Source: Betaproteobacteria bacterium (lineage in GTDB: Bacteria; Pseudomonadota; Gammaproteobacteria; Burkholderiales; Usitatibacteraceae). Taken from it: a stretch of DNA of 7,689 nt. This document shows, in pieces, positions 7,246 to 7,689 of the stretch; position 1 is the first letter of the stretch, and every line of letters begins with the position of its first letter. The translations under genes were made by a program, and so were the position numbers. Under the pieces are notes generated by a model. That model made no database searches, was not told the origin of the DNA, and saw only the letters and a list, made by a program, of their open reading frames with translations. Where the stretch lies: NCBI GenBank assembly GCA_012274175.1, contig JAAOZZ010000084.1, forward strand, positions 1 through 7,689, read 5' to 3'.

Positions 7246-7689
7246 TCAGCGAATGGCGTCGTATCCGCGCTCGACGGCGAAGCGTTCCATCCCGTCGATC
7301 GCGCGATAGGCGGACAGATCCGGCGCGGCGAACCCCGCGAGGCGCACGCCGCCCAATAGCGGGGCGTACGCAGCCGAGTTGCCCGCGCCGAGGAGCCGCG
7401 CGCGCAGCCGTTCCACGATGCCTCCGTCCACTCCGGGTGCCGCCACGAGGAGCGGATTGGCTGTCCACGGCGTGGCGGCGATCGTGCGCAGGCCCTCGAG
7501 CCGCTCGGGAGCGTGCAGCCGGACCAGGTCGAGGAAGTAGCCGTCGAGCGCCACCACGTCCACCTCGGCCGATCGAAGGGCCTCCAGCGTGCGGTTCGGC
7601 GTCCCGTAAGGTCCGCGGGACTCGCGGAAGAGCGCGGGCCGTGCGCTCGAAGCGTACGAGGCGAGGAATGCCCGCGGCGCATTGAATCC
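7246..7689 (-). CDS. PhnD-like phosphate/phosphonate-type ABC transporter substrate-binding protein, C-terminal part
   Basis: The frame is open from the window edge to a TGA at 7248-7246, giving 147 residues of C-terminus; the start lies outside. The visible part reads FNAPRAFLASYA, then GPYGTPNRTLEALRSAEVDV, then VALDGYFLDLVRLHAPE and ATPWTANPLLVAAPGVD. This follows the second-lobe pattern of PF12974-type periplasmic binding proteins: a gap-loop serine/arginine region, a helix with a gene-dosage-like 'sl.al..g.vDvaalD' strand, and a 't...P..P.vv' strand. Such proteins bind phosphonate, phosphite or other small oxyanions, but many members outside phn operons have unknown ligands. The conserved SGxNAPRA-like and ALDGY stretches are present; no partner transporter genes are in view. 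An internal GTG at 7563 is not the start because homologous sequence continues upstream. Confidence 0.7.
   Translation of the reverse strand, partial: GFNAPRAFLASYASSARPALFRESRGPYGTPNRTLEALRSAEVDVVALDGYFLDLVRLHAPERLEGLRTIAATPWTANPLLVAAPGVDGGIVERLRARLLGAGNSAAYAPLLGGVRLAGFAAPDLSAYRAIDGMERFAVERGYDAIR

Noticed and set aside
6027..7682. A 551-residue minus-strand open frame across the transglycosylase, the CsbD-like gene and the binding protein
   Set aside because: It runs out of frame through three recognisable genes and has no domain of its own.

Overview
The window is GC-rich, with strong G/C preference at third codon positions and long spurious open frames on the antisense strands. Its gene content fits a betaproteobacterium, probably Burkholderiales or a relative: an orphan Bug/TctC-type binding protein, a DUF4124 plus SLT transglycosylase, a DUF465/YdcH protein, a CsbD-like protein and a PobA-type hydroxylase. 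This assignment is inferred from family content only.

Left part (1-4683): the 3' end of a thiamine-diphosphate enzyme resembling eukaryotic ILVBL/HACL2 runs into the window on the plus strand. Facing it on the minus strand is a two-gene unit, an alpha/beta hydrolase followed by pobA (4-hydroxybenzoate 3-monooxygenase), joined by a 4-base GTGA stop/start overlap. Across a 77-bp divergent intergenic region, a second and different alpha/beta hydrolase reads rightward and is joined by a 4-base ATGA overlap to a periplasmic Bug-family solute-binding protein. The layout suggests a small catabolic locus: periplasmic capture of a carboxylate, ester or C-C hydrolysis, then hydroxylation of 4-hydroxybenzoate to protocatechuate. 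The PobA step is well supported by conserved active-site residues. The substrates of both hydrolases and of the binding protein are not known from sequence.

Middle part (4684-6142): a minus-strand HD-superfamily metal phosphohydrolase has motif spacing reminiscent of class I cyclic-nucleotide phosphodiesterases. It is divergent from a small plus-strand DUF465/YdcH coiled-coil protein across a 179-bp region with an imperfect direct repeat and a 13-bp palindrome. A G/C-rich inverted-repeat cluster follows, in which neighbouring arms can pair in mutually exclusive ways; it looks like a REP-type intergenic element.

Right part (6143-7689): a secreted family 1 lytic transglycosylase (minus strand), a 268-bp more AT-rich intergenic stretch, a CsbD-like stress protein (plus strand), and the C-terminal part of a PhnD-like periplasmic binding protein (minus strand, cut by the window end). 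I see no tRNA, rRNA, CRISPR array, insertion sequence or phage gene. The window looks like ordinary chromosomal housekeeping plus a small catabolic island, with no clear evidence of a wholly new system. The most notable points are the two coupled hydrolase units, the PDE-like HD protein and the competing hairpins.
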